This document shows, piece by piece, positions 42,425 to 50,989 of a stretch of DNA of 64,000 bases; positions within the stretch are counted from its first letter, which is position 1, and the number at the start of each line of letters is the position of its first letter. The stretch covers positions 186,001-250,000 of the forward strand of contig NZ_NIWT01000010.1 in assembly GCF_002236115.1 (NCBI RefSeq), read 5' to 3'. A model generated the notes under the pieces. That model saw only the letters and a program-made list of their open reading frames with translations, did not search any database and was not told the DNA's origin. This stretch comes from Pseudomonas jessenii (GTDB lineage Bacteria; Pseudomonadota; Gammaproteobacteria; Pseudomonadales; Pseudomonadaceae). A program made the translations under genes and the position numbers.

Positions 42425-42778
42425 TTAGGGCTGACGAAAATCCTCCAACTGTTTCAGATGCGTCGAGGGAACTACTGAAAAATGGTTCTGGGACCGAACC
42501 ACGTCACGCTCCAGCTTCTCTTCGATAGCCAGACGCACGAACTCCGAACGATTCCCCTTGGCGGGTGCTTGTTATCGAAAGGCTTACCAATGCGATTAGC
42601 TCTACCGAAAGGGCCATCATCTGCGCAGCAGCTAAAGCTCATCAATAAGCTCACGGCCATTTGGCATATCTGGAACTAGATAGTGCATAAAGACCTCGAC
42701 TGGCGAGCCTTGGCCTGTTGCCTTGTCCAAACGCGACGGTGGTGGTTGTTTCGACAGCCATAACCGGCTATTTTTCAT
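42425..42778 (-). pseudogene. decayed small DNA-binding-like gene (frameshifted)
   Basis: Three segments in two reading frames line up in order on the minus strand: MKNSRLWLSKQ...MPNGRELIDEL then a stop; ADDGPFGRANRIGKPFDNKH then PPRG in a second frame; NRSEFVRLAIEEKLERDVV to a TAA in a third position. The last part looks like the end of a ribbon-helix-helix-type protein as found in mobilisation or partition loci. At least two frameshifts separate the parts, so it is a pseudogene. The bases from 42779 to 42965 show nothing further beyond the promoter region of the next gene. Confidence 0.5.
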
Positions 42779-42965
42779 GCCGCTTTGCCTCCGCCCCGGC
42801 ATTTGTAAGGCGCTGCGGCTCATCACGTGACTGTCCCCAGCCTCATTTTTACCGACGATCTTATCCCTGGATATAGCGGTTCCTGCAGCAACCAACCCGG
42901 GCTTGTGGGGCCACCCGCGGCGCAGGCCACTATCCATCTATAAGGCTATGCAAAGGTAATGCACG

Positions 42966-45428
42966 ATGTTTGACGAAAAGGATTTTGCCGTCGCCCAATT
43001 CTGGAAGATGTTGAAGAAACGTATCGCCTCACACGAACGAAGCGACGATCGCCAGGTGGATAAGGCCCTGCTACAGATGCTATTTATCGTAGCTCTCGAT
43101 CGGGGGCTGTTATCGATTTCTGCTCAGAAGCCTATCAACTTCAGGCATCTGTTGAGCGAGCGGCACGATCAGGAATTTGACCAGCAGTGGCGGGGCATCT
43201 GTGATGAGTTAATCGGCATTCTGGACTTGCCACCGCAGGCTGAGTTTTTTGGATCGATCATCGACAGATCCTTCTTCAAGGAAGCATTCGAAGCCATTGA
43301 CCGAGAACTACCTCGTTCGCCGGACGAGGTGTTGAGACTGTTCGATTATCTGTTCTTCGCCAGTGCGGCCGCTGATCTTGGGGCCAGTCCACGCTACATG
43401 AGCATGGTCGCCAGATTTTCTAGCATGCTGGCTAGGCGAGCTGACAGACTAATCGAGGCATTCGCCTTGACGGGTGAGTTCCTGTCATTGAATCCCGACG
43501 GAACGCCTGCCATCCCACCTAGATGGGACACAGCCATTGTGCGATTCATCAAGGGGTGGGAGTTTGAGTTGCGGCTTCGCATGGCTTTTCTTCATGCCGG
43601 TACGAAACAACTCACTGAGAAGGACTTTGGCTTCATCAGGCCCCTGTCCGGGGATTTTTTCCTGATTGACGCTCCTCGGAAGCTGTCAAATCGTGCTTCA
43701 GGCGCTTTTCAGCAGCAGCGATCAGTATTCAATGCCGACAGCTCTGTGCAGATGGTGGAAGGGCTGCTGAACCACAATCTTTTTTTCGAAGGCGTGGTGA
43801 TGGTTCGCGGATCAGAACGGATCGCTATCAAGCACGAGATTCAAAGAGTGCGAGAGTGGCTAGTGGAGTCGAAGATGCTGGTTGCAGTGATCGACTTTCC
43901 CTCGGGTAGCCGTAATCCGACTATTTCACATAGTGCGTGGGTGCTTCGCGCCCATCCGGCCTCGCCGCGAGAAGCGGTACTGATGGCGGACATGCGAGCG
44001 CTGCTACCTGCCAATCATCGTGATGGCTGGACCGCGCTGGCCGAGTTTGCGGCTCGTCTGGTCCTTGCGTGGGAAGGGGATCTACATCATGCCGACTGGT
44101 CGCTGCCCGAAAGGACCAACAGCAGCGACAAACGCCTGCACAATATATACCTGCGAGAATTCGGTGACGGCTATCGTGACGTGACTGGTGTGTGCGCTCG
44201 CGTGTCAAGGCAACAGCTGTTGGAAAATCATTCTCGCCTACAAGCCCGTGACTACCTGGCTTCTCAGACGCCCCGCATCTGGGCTTCCGGACTGGATAGC
44301 GCCGCTATCGCCCAACTACTAGCAGCAAAGCGAGCGCCCCGTGAGCCAATCTATGTGATTGGAAACAATGGTGAGGGTAAAAGCCTGCTACTGCGTGAAA
44401 TTGCAGAACAGTCTGTAGACCAAGGGCGCGTCACGATTGGGGTGGCTTTTGGCTTTAGTGATCGGTTTGCCCATCGCGCTCAGAAGAATAAAGAGGACGT
44501 TTTTTTCCGTTATGAGGGTACCCGCAACGCCAATTCGACAGCGTCAGGCAAAAAGCTCGCATTGGACATGGGTAAGAAGATGTTTGACATTCATTGCGAT
44601 CCTCATCGACTGGCGGCGTTCAGTATGGGATTGGAACTGTTGGATTTTAGGGCGCGGCGGTATTTGGTGCCTTTTACATCTGAATGGGACAGCCAGGATA
44701 CCGATTTGCTGGTCAGCTCGACCGTTCTGCTGAGCGATCTTGCCAAGGATAATATAGGTTTAGTTGAACCGAGCGCGTTGGCGAGTATGCAGCCTGCGCT
44801 GGGGCGCATGAGCGCGCGCAGTGAGGTCGCGCCGTTCTCTGAGCTGAGTTCGGGAGAACAGCAAATGCTGGCTTTGCTGGTGAAACTGGCGGTTTCGGCG
44901 ACGCCAAACGCACTTATATTGATCGATGAACCAGAGATTAGCCTGCATGTGAGTTGGCAGCGCTTGCTGCCCGTCATGCTGAGTAGGATGTGTGAGCACT
45001 TCGAGTGCGACATGGTGGTAGCGACACACTCTCCTCTCCTGGTAACGAGTGCGTTGACCGCCAGCAATCGTTGCTTTGTTGCCCGAGATCAGCAGTTGAT
45101 CCCAATGCGAGTCCATGATCGCGGCTCTGTTGAGCGGGTGCTGTTCACTGGCTTTGGCACCCATACTGAAAATAACCGACAAGTACACGAACGCTGTGCT
45201 GCGATTGTCTCGGAGGCCATCAAAGCCGTGAACGCGGAGAATCAAAATCTACAGGCCGTCACCCGCTTAAAGGAGGAGCTGGTTGCGATGCGCCGTACCG
45301 TCCACTCGGCAACTGGGCAATTGCGCAGTTCATCCCTTGATAGCGAACTTGTGCTCATCGAAAAAACTCTCGAGGCATTGGGTCAGTTGCAAACCTGGGC
45401 TCAGGAGACTGGGGAGGGTGGGCGGTGA
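42966..45428 (+). CDS. degenerate HsdM-like methyltransferase fused to PtuA-like ABC ATPase
   Basis: An 820-residue protein. Residues 1-440 follow HsdM order without its catalytic motifs: a helical start; a segment around 120-175 where the SAM glycine loop should be; DFFLIDAPRKLSNRAS at 230-245, where NPPF is expected; VREWLVESKMLVAVIDFPSG (295-314); and VSRQQLLENHSRLQARDYL (413-431). Residues 460-700 are an SMC/RecF-type ATPase with Walker A GNNGEGKS (466-473), signature SELSSGEQQ (626-633), Walker B ILIDEPE (651-657) and H-loop His688 (ATHSP). A coiled-coil-like tail follows. AAAGG precedes the ATG. It overlaps the HNH gene by four bases, as in Septu-like pairs. Confidence 0.85.
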   Translation: MFDEKDFAVAQFWKMLKKRIASHERSDDRQVDKALLQMLFIVALDRGLLSISAQKPINFRHLLSERHDQEFDQQWRGICDELIGILDLPPQAEFFGSIIDRSFFKEAFEAIDRELPRSPDEVLRLFDYLFFASAAADLGASPRYMSMVARFSSMLARRADRLIEAFALTGEFLSLNPDGTPAIPPRWDTAIVRFIKGWEFELRLRMAFLHAGTKQLTEKDFGFIRPLSGDFFLIDAPRKLSNRASGAFQQQRSVFNADSSVQMVEGLLNHNLFFEGVVMVRGSERIAIKHEIQRVREWLVESKMLVAVIDFPSGSRNPTISHSAWVLRAHPASPREAVLMADMRALLPANHRDGWTALAEFAARLVLAWEGDLHHADWSLPERTNSSDKRLHNIYLREFGDGYRDVTGVCARVSRQQLLENHSRLQARDYLASQTPRIWASGLDSAAIAQLLAAKRAPREPIYVIGNNGEGKSLLLREIAEQSVDQGRVTIGVAFGFSDRFAHRAQKNKEDVFFRYEGTRNANSTASGKKLALDMGKKMFDIHCDPHRLAAFSMGLELLDFRARRYLVPFTSEWDSQDTDLLVSSTVLLSDLAKDNIGLVEPSALASMQPALGRMSARSEVAPFSELSSGEQQMLALLVKLAVSATPNALILIDEPEISLHVSWQRLLPVMLSRMCEHFECDMVVATHSPLLVTSALTASNRCFVARDQQLIPMRVHDRGSVERVLFTGFGTHTENNRQVHERCAAIVSEAIKAVNAENQNLQAVTRLKEELVAMRRTVHSATGQLRSSSLDSELVLIEKTLEALGQLQTWAQETGEGGR

Positions 45429-46192
45429 GTCTGTTACCCGCAGGTCGTGACCGGCAAGCAGAAGAAGCGGAGTATCTGGCGAAGAGCCACAAGAGGGTGA
45501 AGCGTCGGCCCCATGCGGCGAAAATCATGAAGAGCGAGAATTTCTTCGATGCTTCACGCAGGGAAAGCCGCGATGTCTGGGGCGAATTCTACGCGACTGA
45601 GTGGCAGACACCCGCAGGTCTAATAAAGGGAGCGGAGCTGATGGCTGCCCTTCGCGATCATTTGGCTGAGTTGCAGGACGAGCAGTGTTGCTATTGTCGG
45701 GAACCTCTCCTTAAAGGCGGTTACTCCCGCCCCATTGAACACGTCCTCCCCCGGTCCGAGCATCCAAGATTCACCTTGCATTTCTGGAATCTTGCAGTCA
45801 GTTGCGAGCGCTGCAACCGGCTCAAGGGCAAGACACAGTCCGAGACTTTTGCGCGTGTGCTCTCCAGTTACCCAGACCTTGCGGATTTCGTGTCTCAGTA
45901 TCATCCAAGGTTGCATGATTATGATGTGCACATCAAATACACCGCCATTGTTCAGAATGGGGTCAATATTCCGTTGTATGCCGGACGGACCGTCCATGGT
46001 CGAAATCTTTGCTCGCAATTCCTTCACGCGGCCGCGCTCGAAATGACCCTTTTATCGCCCAAGTCAAAGTTTTATGGGGACGTGAACACCATTCAAAACT
46101 TTATCGTCAGTCATGACGAGGCTGCCATTGACAAGGTTCAGGCGGTTCAGACTGCATTGCTCGAGGCCATGGTCAATGCCGCCACCGGTTGA
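45425..46192 (+). CDS. HNH endonuclease, PtuB-like partner of the ATPase
   Basis: A 255-residue protein starting with GTG in a GTGA overlap with the ATPase gene. The zinc-finger HNH core has CCYCREPL (Cys88/89/91), PIEHVLPRS (His106), WNLAVSCERCNRLKGK (Asn122, Cys127, Cys130). A basic N-terminal stretch (KSHKRVKRRPHAAKIMK) precedes it, and an alpha-helical C-terminal half follows. In Septu and related retron systems such an HNH protein is the effector released or activated by the ATPase. Here it should depend on the unusual fused ATPase upstream. Confidence 0.88.
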   Translation: MSLLPAGRDRQAEEAEYLAKSHKRVKRRPHAAKIMKSENFFDASRRESRDVWGEFYATEWQTPAGLIKGAELMAALRDHLAELQDEQCCYCREPLLKGGYSRPIEHVLPRSEHPRFTLHFWNLAVSCERCNRLKGKTQSETFARVLSSYPDLADFVSQYHPRLHDYDVHIKYTAIVQNGVNIPLYAGRTVHGRNLCSQFLHAAALEMTLLSPKSKFYGDVNTIQNFIVSHDEAAIDKVQAVQTALLEAMVNAATG

Positions 46193-46300
46193 GAATGACG
46201 CGAGTGAAGTGACGAGATCGACCTGATCACAGGTCGGTGCTTGCAGAGGAGATCATCGAGCGATGAGGCGTCGCTCAGGCACTCGTGAGTAATGTTTCGC

Positions 46301-46513
46301 TCAATCCAGGATCTCACGACGAATCTTGTCCTGCTCTCGCAATTCCTCGGCCAGCTCTCGCAGCATCGGCCTCATCCCACCCGTCCAGGCATTGCGCGAT
46401 GAAGCCGTCTTACCCTCGACGCTACGTGGTCCGGTGCTTTGCTCCCAAGGTCGCCATTGCCGGATCAGCTCCGCCTGCCTTGCCCGTCGCTCGGGTGTCC
46501 AGCCGTTCGCCAT
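46301..46513 (-). CDS. small basic hypothetical protein, 70 residues
   Basis: It reads MANGWTPERRARQAELIRQW... and ends ELREQDKIRREILD, with GGAGG six bases before the ATG. It is charged and helical, with the RRARQAELIR and GPRSVEGKTASSRNA pattern seen in small phage/island proteins; function unknown. Its 5' part overlaps the 3' end of the next upstream gene by 92 bases in another frame, yet its own ribosome-binding site is strong. It is the last gene of the leftward module. Confidence 0.7.
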   Translation of the reverse strand: MANGWTPERRARQAELIRQWRPWEQSTGPRSVEGKTASSRNAWTGGMRPMLRELAEELREQDKIRREILD

Positions 46514-47015
46514 GCTCAACCTCCAATAGTTCGTTCTGCGCTTTTTTGGTTTTCCGCGTGCGCGCGGGCTTCTCTTGAATACCGTTGTTGACCTGGACCT
46601 GATTGCCGATATTCGCCTGCTTCACGAAAGCAACCTGCTTGGGGTTTTTGAGTTCGCCCAAGGTCTGCAAGGTGGCCCGGGCCTGGTTCTGAGCCTTTAG
46701 TGCGAGACGCATGTAGGACTCCAGCCCGCTCATTTGTTTAGCCGACAGTGCACGAGTCGTGAGCTGCGTAAAAAGAACGTTCAGAGTGTGCGCCTGCGCC
46801 ACTAGCATGTTTTCTGCTTGAGTCATGTCACCGTTGTTGATTGCAGCCGTCTGCCGGCTCAATTCGAGGATGACCTCGGTAAACGGCGTCTCGCCGATCA
46901 GGTTGCTGCTGACAAGCAATGCGGCGCTCAGGCACTCCGGAGTCAGATAATTAATGGCGAGGGCCTGCTCCTCCGTCTCCGCCATAGCGAACTTCTTTGC
47001 CGGGATATTACTCAT
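46422..47015 (-). CDS. hypothetical island protein, 197 residues
   Basis: A soluble helical protein (MSNIPAKKFAMAETEEQALA...; SAKQMSGLESYMRLALKAQN) with a Lys/Arg-rich tail (EKPARTRKTKKAQNEL). GGAG precedes the ATG, which overlaps the upstream stop (ATGA). The layout suggests a helical, possibly DNA- or partner-binding accessory of the replication module; I do not recognise the family. The C-terminal ~30 codons are shared, out of frame, with the next gene. Confidence 0.72.
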   Translation of the reverse strand: MSNIPAKKFAMAETEEQALAINYLTPECLSAALLVSSNLIGETPFTEVILELSRQTAAINNGDMTQAENMLVAQAHTLNVLFTQLTTRALSAKQMSGLESYMRLALKAQNQARATLQTLGELKNPKQVAFVKQANIGNQVQVNNGIQEKPARTRKTKKAQNELLEVEHGERLDTRATGKAGGADPAMATLGAKHRTT

Positions 47016-47584
47016 TCGCTCGTCTCCATCGGGGTGTTGTTATAACGCTGGCGCAGATCAACACCAGCCGCGCAGTAACGGCCCGTTGCCGAATAACATT
47101 CGTCGCAGCCCATCAAGTGGTTGGTGTGTGCCACGTCAGCCTCTCGCCATGCCTGTGACGCCGTAACAGCGGTGAGGATGATGTGCTGCGGCTTAACCTC
47201 CTCCACGGCGTGGACCTCGACCGATTGCTCGACCCGCCGCGGCCGGTCGATCCACGCCGGGCTAGTGCGGATGATGTTGGCCACCAGTACGACATCCGCA
47301 TCGGCCAGTTCGACAAGGTCGTGCGACTCCAAATGCCGCTCTTCCAGCAGTACGGCTGAACGGGTCTCGAGCAGGTGTGCGACACGCGAAAGCCAGGGAC
47401 TCCACGGCATCGAGTCGTTGGCCGCATTCAGAGCGATGATGATCTCGATCTTGTGCGCGGCCAACTCGACCAGAAGATCGTCAGACGGCGGATGAACCGC
47501 ACGCAGTTGCAGGCAGCCATCCTGGCTGACCACCATCTCGACGCCGGCCGCACTCGCGCGGTGCATCAGCTCGGCGGCGCTCAA
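47012..47584 (-). CDS. island protein with TubC-like N-terminal docking domain
   Basis: About 190 residues. The N terminus (AAELMHRASAAGVEMVVSQD, GCLQLRA, LLVELAAHKIEIIIALN) matches the small TubC N-terminal docking fold, which here probably binds the primase or DUF3987 partner. The rest (SHDLVELADADVVLVANIIR; CDECYSATGRYC with four cysteines) is unassigned. The preferred start is TTG at 47584: it overlaps the DUF3987 stop (TTGA) and has GGGAG seven bases upstream. A GTG at 47599 lacks such a site. Confidence 0.72.
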   Translation of the reverse strand: MSAAELMHRASAAGVEMVVSQDGCLQLRAVHPPSDDLLVELAAHKIEIIIALNAANDSMPWSPWLSRVAHLLETRSAVLLEERHLESHDLVELADADVVLVANIIRTSPAWIDRPRRVEQSVEVHAVEEVKPQHIILTAVTASQAWREADVAHTNHLMGCDECYSATGRYCAAGVDLRQRYNNTPMETSE

Positions 47585-49269
47585 AGCTTCATCTCCCACA
47601 TCTGTGCGCTTTTCGCATTTGCGGATGCAGGGAACTGCGGATTCTGCGGATTCTGCGGAAGGCCGAGCAAATGCTTGGCTTCAGCGTGCGGAAGCTCTGC
47701 GGAAGTTTGCGGAAGCGCTGCGGATGCTGGATGGACAGCGCGGGTAAACGGTGCAACTTCCGCAACGTTCCGCAGATCTTCCGCAATCGCAAAACCACGC
47801 AATTGCTGGGCTTCCGCAGAATCCGCAACTTCCGCAAGGGGGTTGATCTTGAATTGCTTGCCGTCGCTGCTCAGCAGGTGGTGGTGCTTCAGCAAAACGG
47901 CCAGAACCTTGTCACGCACCTTGGCCGAACGAACCGCAGGCGGCCCCGACTTGCCCAGATCATTAACGTGAAACTCTTGCCAGTCTGCCTTGTGCTTGTG
48001 ACCGCGCAACCAGCTCATCAGCTCGGCGGCGAGCTTCATCTCGGGACCATTCGCGCCTGCGTCGATGTAGCGCAGCCACTCATCGAGGGAATAGCGCGCC
48101 AGCATGCAGGCGCGACGCATGCAGTCGGCATCGATCTGCTTGACACCCTCATAGCAGCCGAGCACCGCAGCCAGGCGCAAACCCTGTTCGGCGCTTCGGG
48201 CGGCGAACGGCTTCAGGCCAGCGAACATCCCGAGCGGCCCGCGCTCGCTTTCGATCTCGTTTCGGAAGTCCACCCATACCTGTTTAGCCTCTGCATCAGG
48301 CTCCAAAACGGGTGGGGCAACCTCACCGGTTTCCGGGTCGATATGTTCCGGGCTGGCGGCGATCTCTTTGCAGCGCGACCAATACGCTTGCAGACGCGGG
48401 TCTGCGTAGGCCTTGCGCTGCAGTGACTCAACAGAGATGAAGCAGGTGCCGGCCAGACTATCCGGCGCCGCGAGCAGGAAGCGAGCAAGGAAGCCCTGCC
48501 CGACCAACAACGGATTGCTTAATGCCTCCGCCACGGTTACAGCTTGCGCCATCAAGTGAATGCTCAGGCGGCGGTTGTAGGCTACGCCGGAGCCTTCCAG
48601 GTTGCCGCGCGAGCGGGTGCGCTCGAACTTCCCCGAACTGAAGGCTGTCGTCAGGCCGCCAAGGGTCGCGGCCACAGTGTCAGCCTTGAGCGAGTGACCG
48701 CCGAGCATTTGTCCGCCTTCGTCCGTGTCCCAGCTTGCAGCCGCCTTGCCCCGGATGAAATCACCAACCAGCGGCTCGAAAGTCGCATCGCTGTATTGGG
48801 TTTTCGGATCGGGCGGCAGTGGGTGAGCAGCCAAGAACTCTTCACGCGCCTTGCCCTTCAGGCCAGCAGCCATTGTCTCAATCTCCGCGCAGGCTTGGCG
48901 GTGGCGTGCGCGCGCATCCTTCTCCGCTTCGTCAATCGTCTTGAAGGCCAATTCACGCGCGCTCGACTTGCCCTCCCCCGAATCGAACAGCGACAGCATG
49001 AACAGCGAGCAGAGCGCGCCTTCAGGCTTGCCCTTTGGGTGCCAAGCGTTGACCCGGGTCTGCGCCAGATGGGTGGCCCCACCAATAACGCATTGCCCGG
49101 CGATGGCGGCAGGCACCATTGCATGCTCGACAATGGCTTCGACTGCGCCGCGCAGCACGTAGGGCAGGGCGTCCCAGGGATAAGACGTCGGCAGCGCGGT
49201 GTCCGGTAGCAGTGGCTTAGGCGCCAGTCCTGTCGGGGTCTGAATTTCGGTCATCAGGGGCGCATTCAT
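47581..49269 (-). CDS. DUF3987 domain protein (primase-associated replication protein)
   Basis: A 562-residue protein of the DUF3987 family common in P4-like islands and prophages. Visible parts are LPYVLRGAVEAIVEHAMVPA, a P-loop-like LSLFDSGEGKSSARELAF, DATFEPLVGDFIRGKAAASW and LVGQGFLARFLLAAPDS. The last ~120 residues carry a winged-helix-like stretch and a low-complexity Pro/Gln/Asn tail. It works with the TOPRIM primase, to whose gene it is joined by an ATGA overlap, probably in island replication or phage interference. Confidence 0.88.
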   Translation of the reverse strand: MNAPLMTEIQTPTGLAPKPLLPDTALPTSYPWDALPYVLRGAVEAIVEHAMVPAAIAGQCVIGGATHLAQTRVNAWHPKGKPEGALCSLFMLSLFDSGEGKSSARELAFKTIDEAEKDARARHRQACAEIETMAAGLKGKAREEFLAAHPLPPDPKTQYSDATFEPLVGDFIRGKAAASWDTDEGGQMLGGHSLKADTVAATLGGLTTAFSSGKFERTRSRGNLEGSGVAYNRRLSIHLMAQAVTVAEALSNPLLVGQGFLARFLLAAPDSLAGTCFISVESLQRKAYADPRLQAYWSRCKEIAASPEHIDPETGEVAPPVLEPDAEAKQVWVDFRNEIESERGPLGMFAGLKPFAARSAEQGLRLAAVLGCYEGVKQIDADCMRRACMLARYSLDEWLRYIDAGANGPEMKLAAELMSWLRGHKHKADWQEFHVNDLGKSGPPAVRSAKVRDKVLAVLLKHHHLLSSDGKQFKINPLAEVADSAEAQQLRGFAIAEDLRNVAEVAPFTRAVHPASAALPQTSAELPHAEAKHLLGLPQNPQNPQFPASANAKSAQMWEMKL

Positions 49270-50333
49270 TTCCGGCCCCCGAGCCAGACGGCCAAATCGT
49301 TGAAGTCGGACAGATGCAGCGGCGCATCCGCCGGCCAGGCCGGCAGGACATACCCGCAGTTGAGCATCGAAGCCGCATGGATGGCCGCCAGTTTGCCCGC
49401 GTTGGGCTTGCCCACCTCCTTGGCACGGTCGTCATCGCCGCCGACAATCAGCACGACATCGGGATAGCGGCGCTTCAGTTCCAAACCAGCCGGCAGCAAG
49501 TTACCGGCGCTCATTGCAGCGGCGACCGGCTTGCCGGTTAGCTCATGAAGCGTGGCAGCCGTGGCAATGCCCTCGACGATGAACAGCTCGACGCCGGGCT
49601 CGATATACCCGAACAGGCAATAGCAGCCTTTGAAACGACCTCCGCGAAGGAAAAGCTTGCCGCCATCGGCCTTGATACGCTGAAGGCTTACCAATTCGCC
49701 GCGCCAGAAGATCGGAGCAAGCAGCTCGCCGCCGCGCTGACGCAGATGGTGAGGCTTGATGCGCTTGCTGGCCAGGTAAGGATGGTTTGGATCAGCCTTG
49801 CCGGCGAGCGCCCAGTCGCGACGCGCACGACCGGAGGCCTGCTCCCACTTGGCCCGCGCTTCTTCATCGTCTTGCTGCTGAAGCTGTTCACGCCGGCGGG
49901 CCATACGCTGGCGCGCGACCTCCTCGTCAACAAGGTCACGCTTGTGGTCACCACCGAAGTGCAGCCCGAGTTGCCCGGCAAGGATGCGGGCAGCCTCGAT
50001 CTGCGAGCAGCCGCGCAGGTAGGCCAGCAGCGACACAAGGTCGCCGCCTTTGTCGTCGCTGGCGAAGTCGTTCCATTTGCCGGTGTGCAAGTTGATGCTG
50101 AACGACCCGGGCTTACGGTCACCGCGTACCGGGTTGGTCGGCCAGTACTCTTTGCCCTTGCGAGTGCCATCCGGCAGCCAGTCGGCCAGCAGATTGTCGG
50201 CAGCGGGCAGAGCCGCACCGGCGATGCGCTGAATTTCAACATGGATAGATGCCAGTGCAGGCTGGCCAGCGCTGACTTTCTTCAGGCCGAACGCTGCCGG
50301 CCCGCGTTTATTCGCGGGTTGTTTGATGTGCAT
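49266..50333 (-). CDS. TOPRIM-domain primase (P4-type)
   Basis: A 355-residue DNA primase-like protein. The N-terminal zinc/primase-associated region (WPTNPVRGDRKPGSFSINLH; DDKGGDLVSLLAYLRGC) is followed by a charged helix (~140-170). The TOPRIM domain has LFIVEGIATAATLHELTGKP with the metal-binding Glu and VVLIVGGDDDRAKEVGKPNA with the acidic DxD. The combination with AlpA, DUF3987 and integrase is that of P4-like satellites. Confidence 0.88.
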   Translation of the reverse strand: MHIKQPANKRGPAAFGLKKVSAGQPALASIHVEIQRIAGAALPAADNLLADWLPDGTRKGKEYWPTNPVRGDRKPGSFSINLHTGKWNDFASDDKGGDLVSLLAYLRGCSQIEAARILAGQLGLHFGGDHKRDLVDEEVARQRMARRREQLQQQDDEEARAKWEQASGRARRDWALAGKADPNHPYLASKRIKPHHLRQRGGELLAPIFWRGELVSLQRIKADGGKLFLRGGRFKGCYCLFGYIEPGVELFIVEGIATAATLHELTGKPVAAAMSAGNLLPAGLELKRRYPDVVLIVGGDDDRAKEVGKPNAGKLAAIHAASMLNCGYVLPAWPADAPLHLSDFNDLAVWLGGRK

Positions 50334-50336
50334 GGG

Positions 50337-50633
50337 TTACGCCTCCTGCGGGGTCAGGAAGTTGCCGAACACCACGGATTCGGACGAAATGCTGCTGCAG
50401 GCGTAGCCATCAAACAGCGAGAGAACCTCATCGAAGATAAAGTTCTCATCATCCTCGATACGGCAGTCGGTATTGGTCATCATCGCCCCCAGAACCAGCC
50501 AATACAGGGCGAACTGCGCCGTTGTAATCAGCAGGCTGGAGACGGAGCCACAAAGGAACAGGCGCTTGATCGGACTGACAATCCGGCCGCGAGTGCGGCC
50601 GCTCTGCCAGCAAAGGGGGTGGCCATTCTTCAT
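50337..50633 (-). CDS. small hypothetical island protein, 98 residues
   Basis: It has a strong GGAGG seven bases before the ATG, which overlaps the alpA stop by one base. It reads MKNGHPLCWQSGRTRGRIVS..., has one hydrophobic stretch (SLLITTAQFALYWLVLGAMM) and then an acidic C-terminal part (DCRIEDDENFIFDEVLSLFD). Its place between alpA and the primase is typical for small unassigned P4-island proteins. Confidence 0.65.
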   Translation of the reverse strand: MKNGHPLCWQSGRTRGRIVSPIKRLFLCGSVSSLLITTAQFALYWLVLGAMMTNTDCRIEDDENFIFDEVLSLFDGYACSSISSESVVFGNFLTPQEA

Positions 50634-50878
50634 TACTGGCCCTCCCCCAGTTGCTCGGAAATCCAGGCATCTACCTCCAGCGAGTCCCAGCCTACCGCAT
50701 GGGCGCCAGCGATGCGCCGGGCCTTAGGAAAACGGCCCTCTTTCATCAGGTCATAGATTTTGGTGCGGCCCAGGCCCGTGACTTCTTTCACTGTCGGCAA
50801 GCGCAGGATGCGGCGCTGGGCGCGATCTGCACGTTGTGTGACTACTTGTGCGGCGTGTGCTTGGTTGGTTGCGGCCAT
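50633..50878 (-). CDS. alpA: AlpA-family excisionase/regulator
   Basis: An 81-residue helix-turn-helix protein with ILRLPTVKEVTGLGRTKIYD then LMKEGRFPKARRI and AVGWDSLEVDAWI. This is the MerR-like fold of AlpA, which controls excision and the integrase or replication operon in P4-like elements. The chosen start (MAATNQAH) follows an AGAGAAAGACGAAG leader; an earlier in-frame extension of 27 residues lacks support. It is the first gene of the five- to six-gene leftward replication operon. Confidence 0.88.
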   Translation of the reverse strand: MAATNQAHAAQVVTQRADRAQRRILRLPTVKEVTGLGRTKIYDLMKEGRFPKARRIAGAHAVGWDSLEVDAWISEQLGEGQ

Positions 50879-50989
50879 CTTCGTCTTTCTCTCGACTTTG
50901 CAGCTCGCGCTGCGGATGGCTATGCATTGAATAGACCCAAGCGGGCGATTTCGATCCAAGTTTTATCGATCAAAAACTTACGGAAAATT

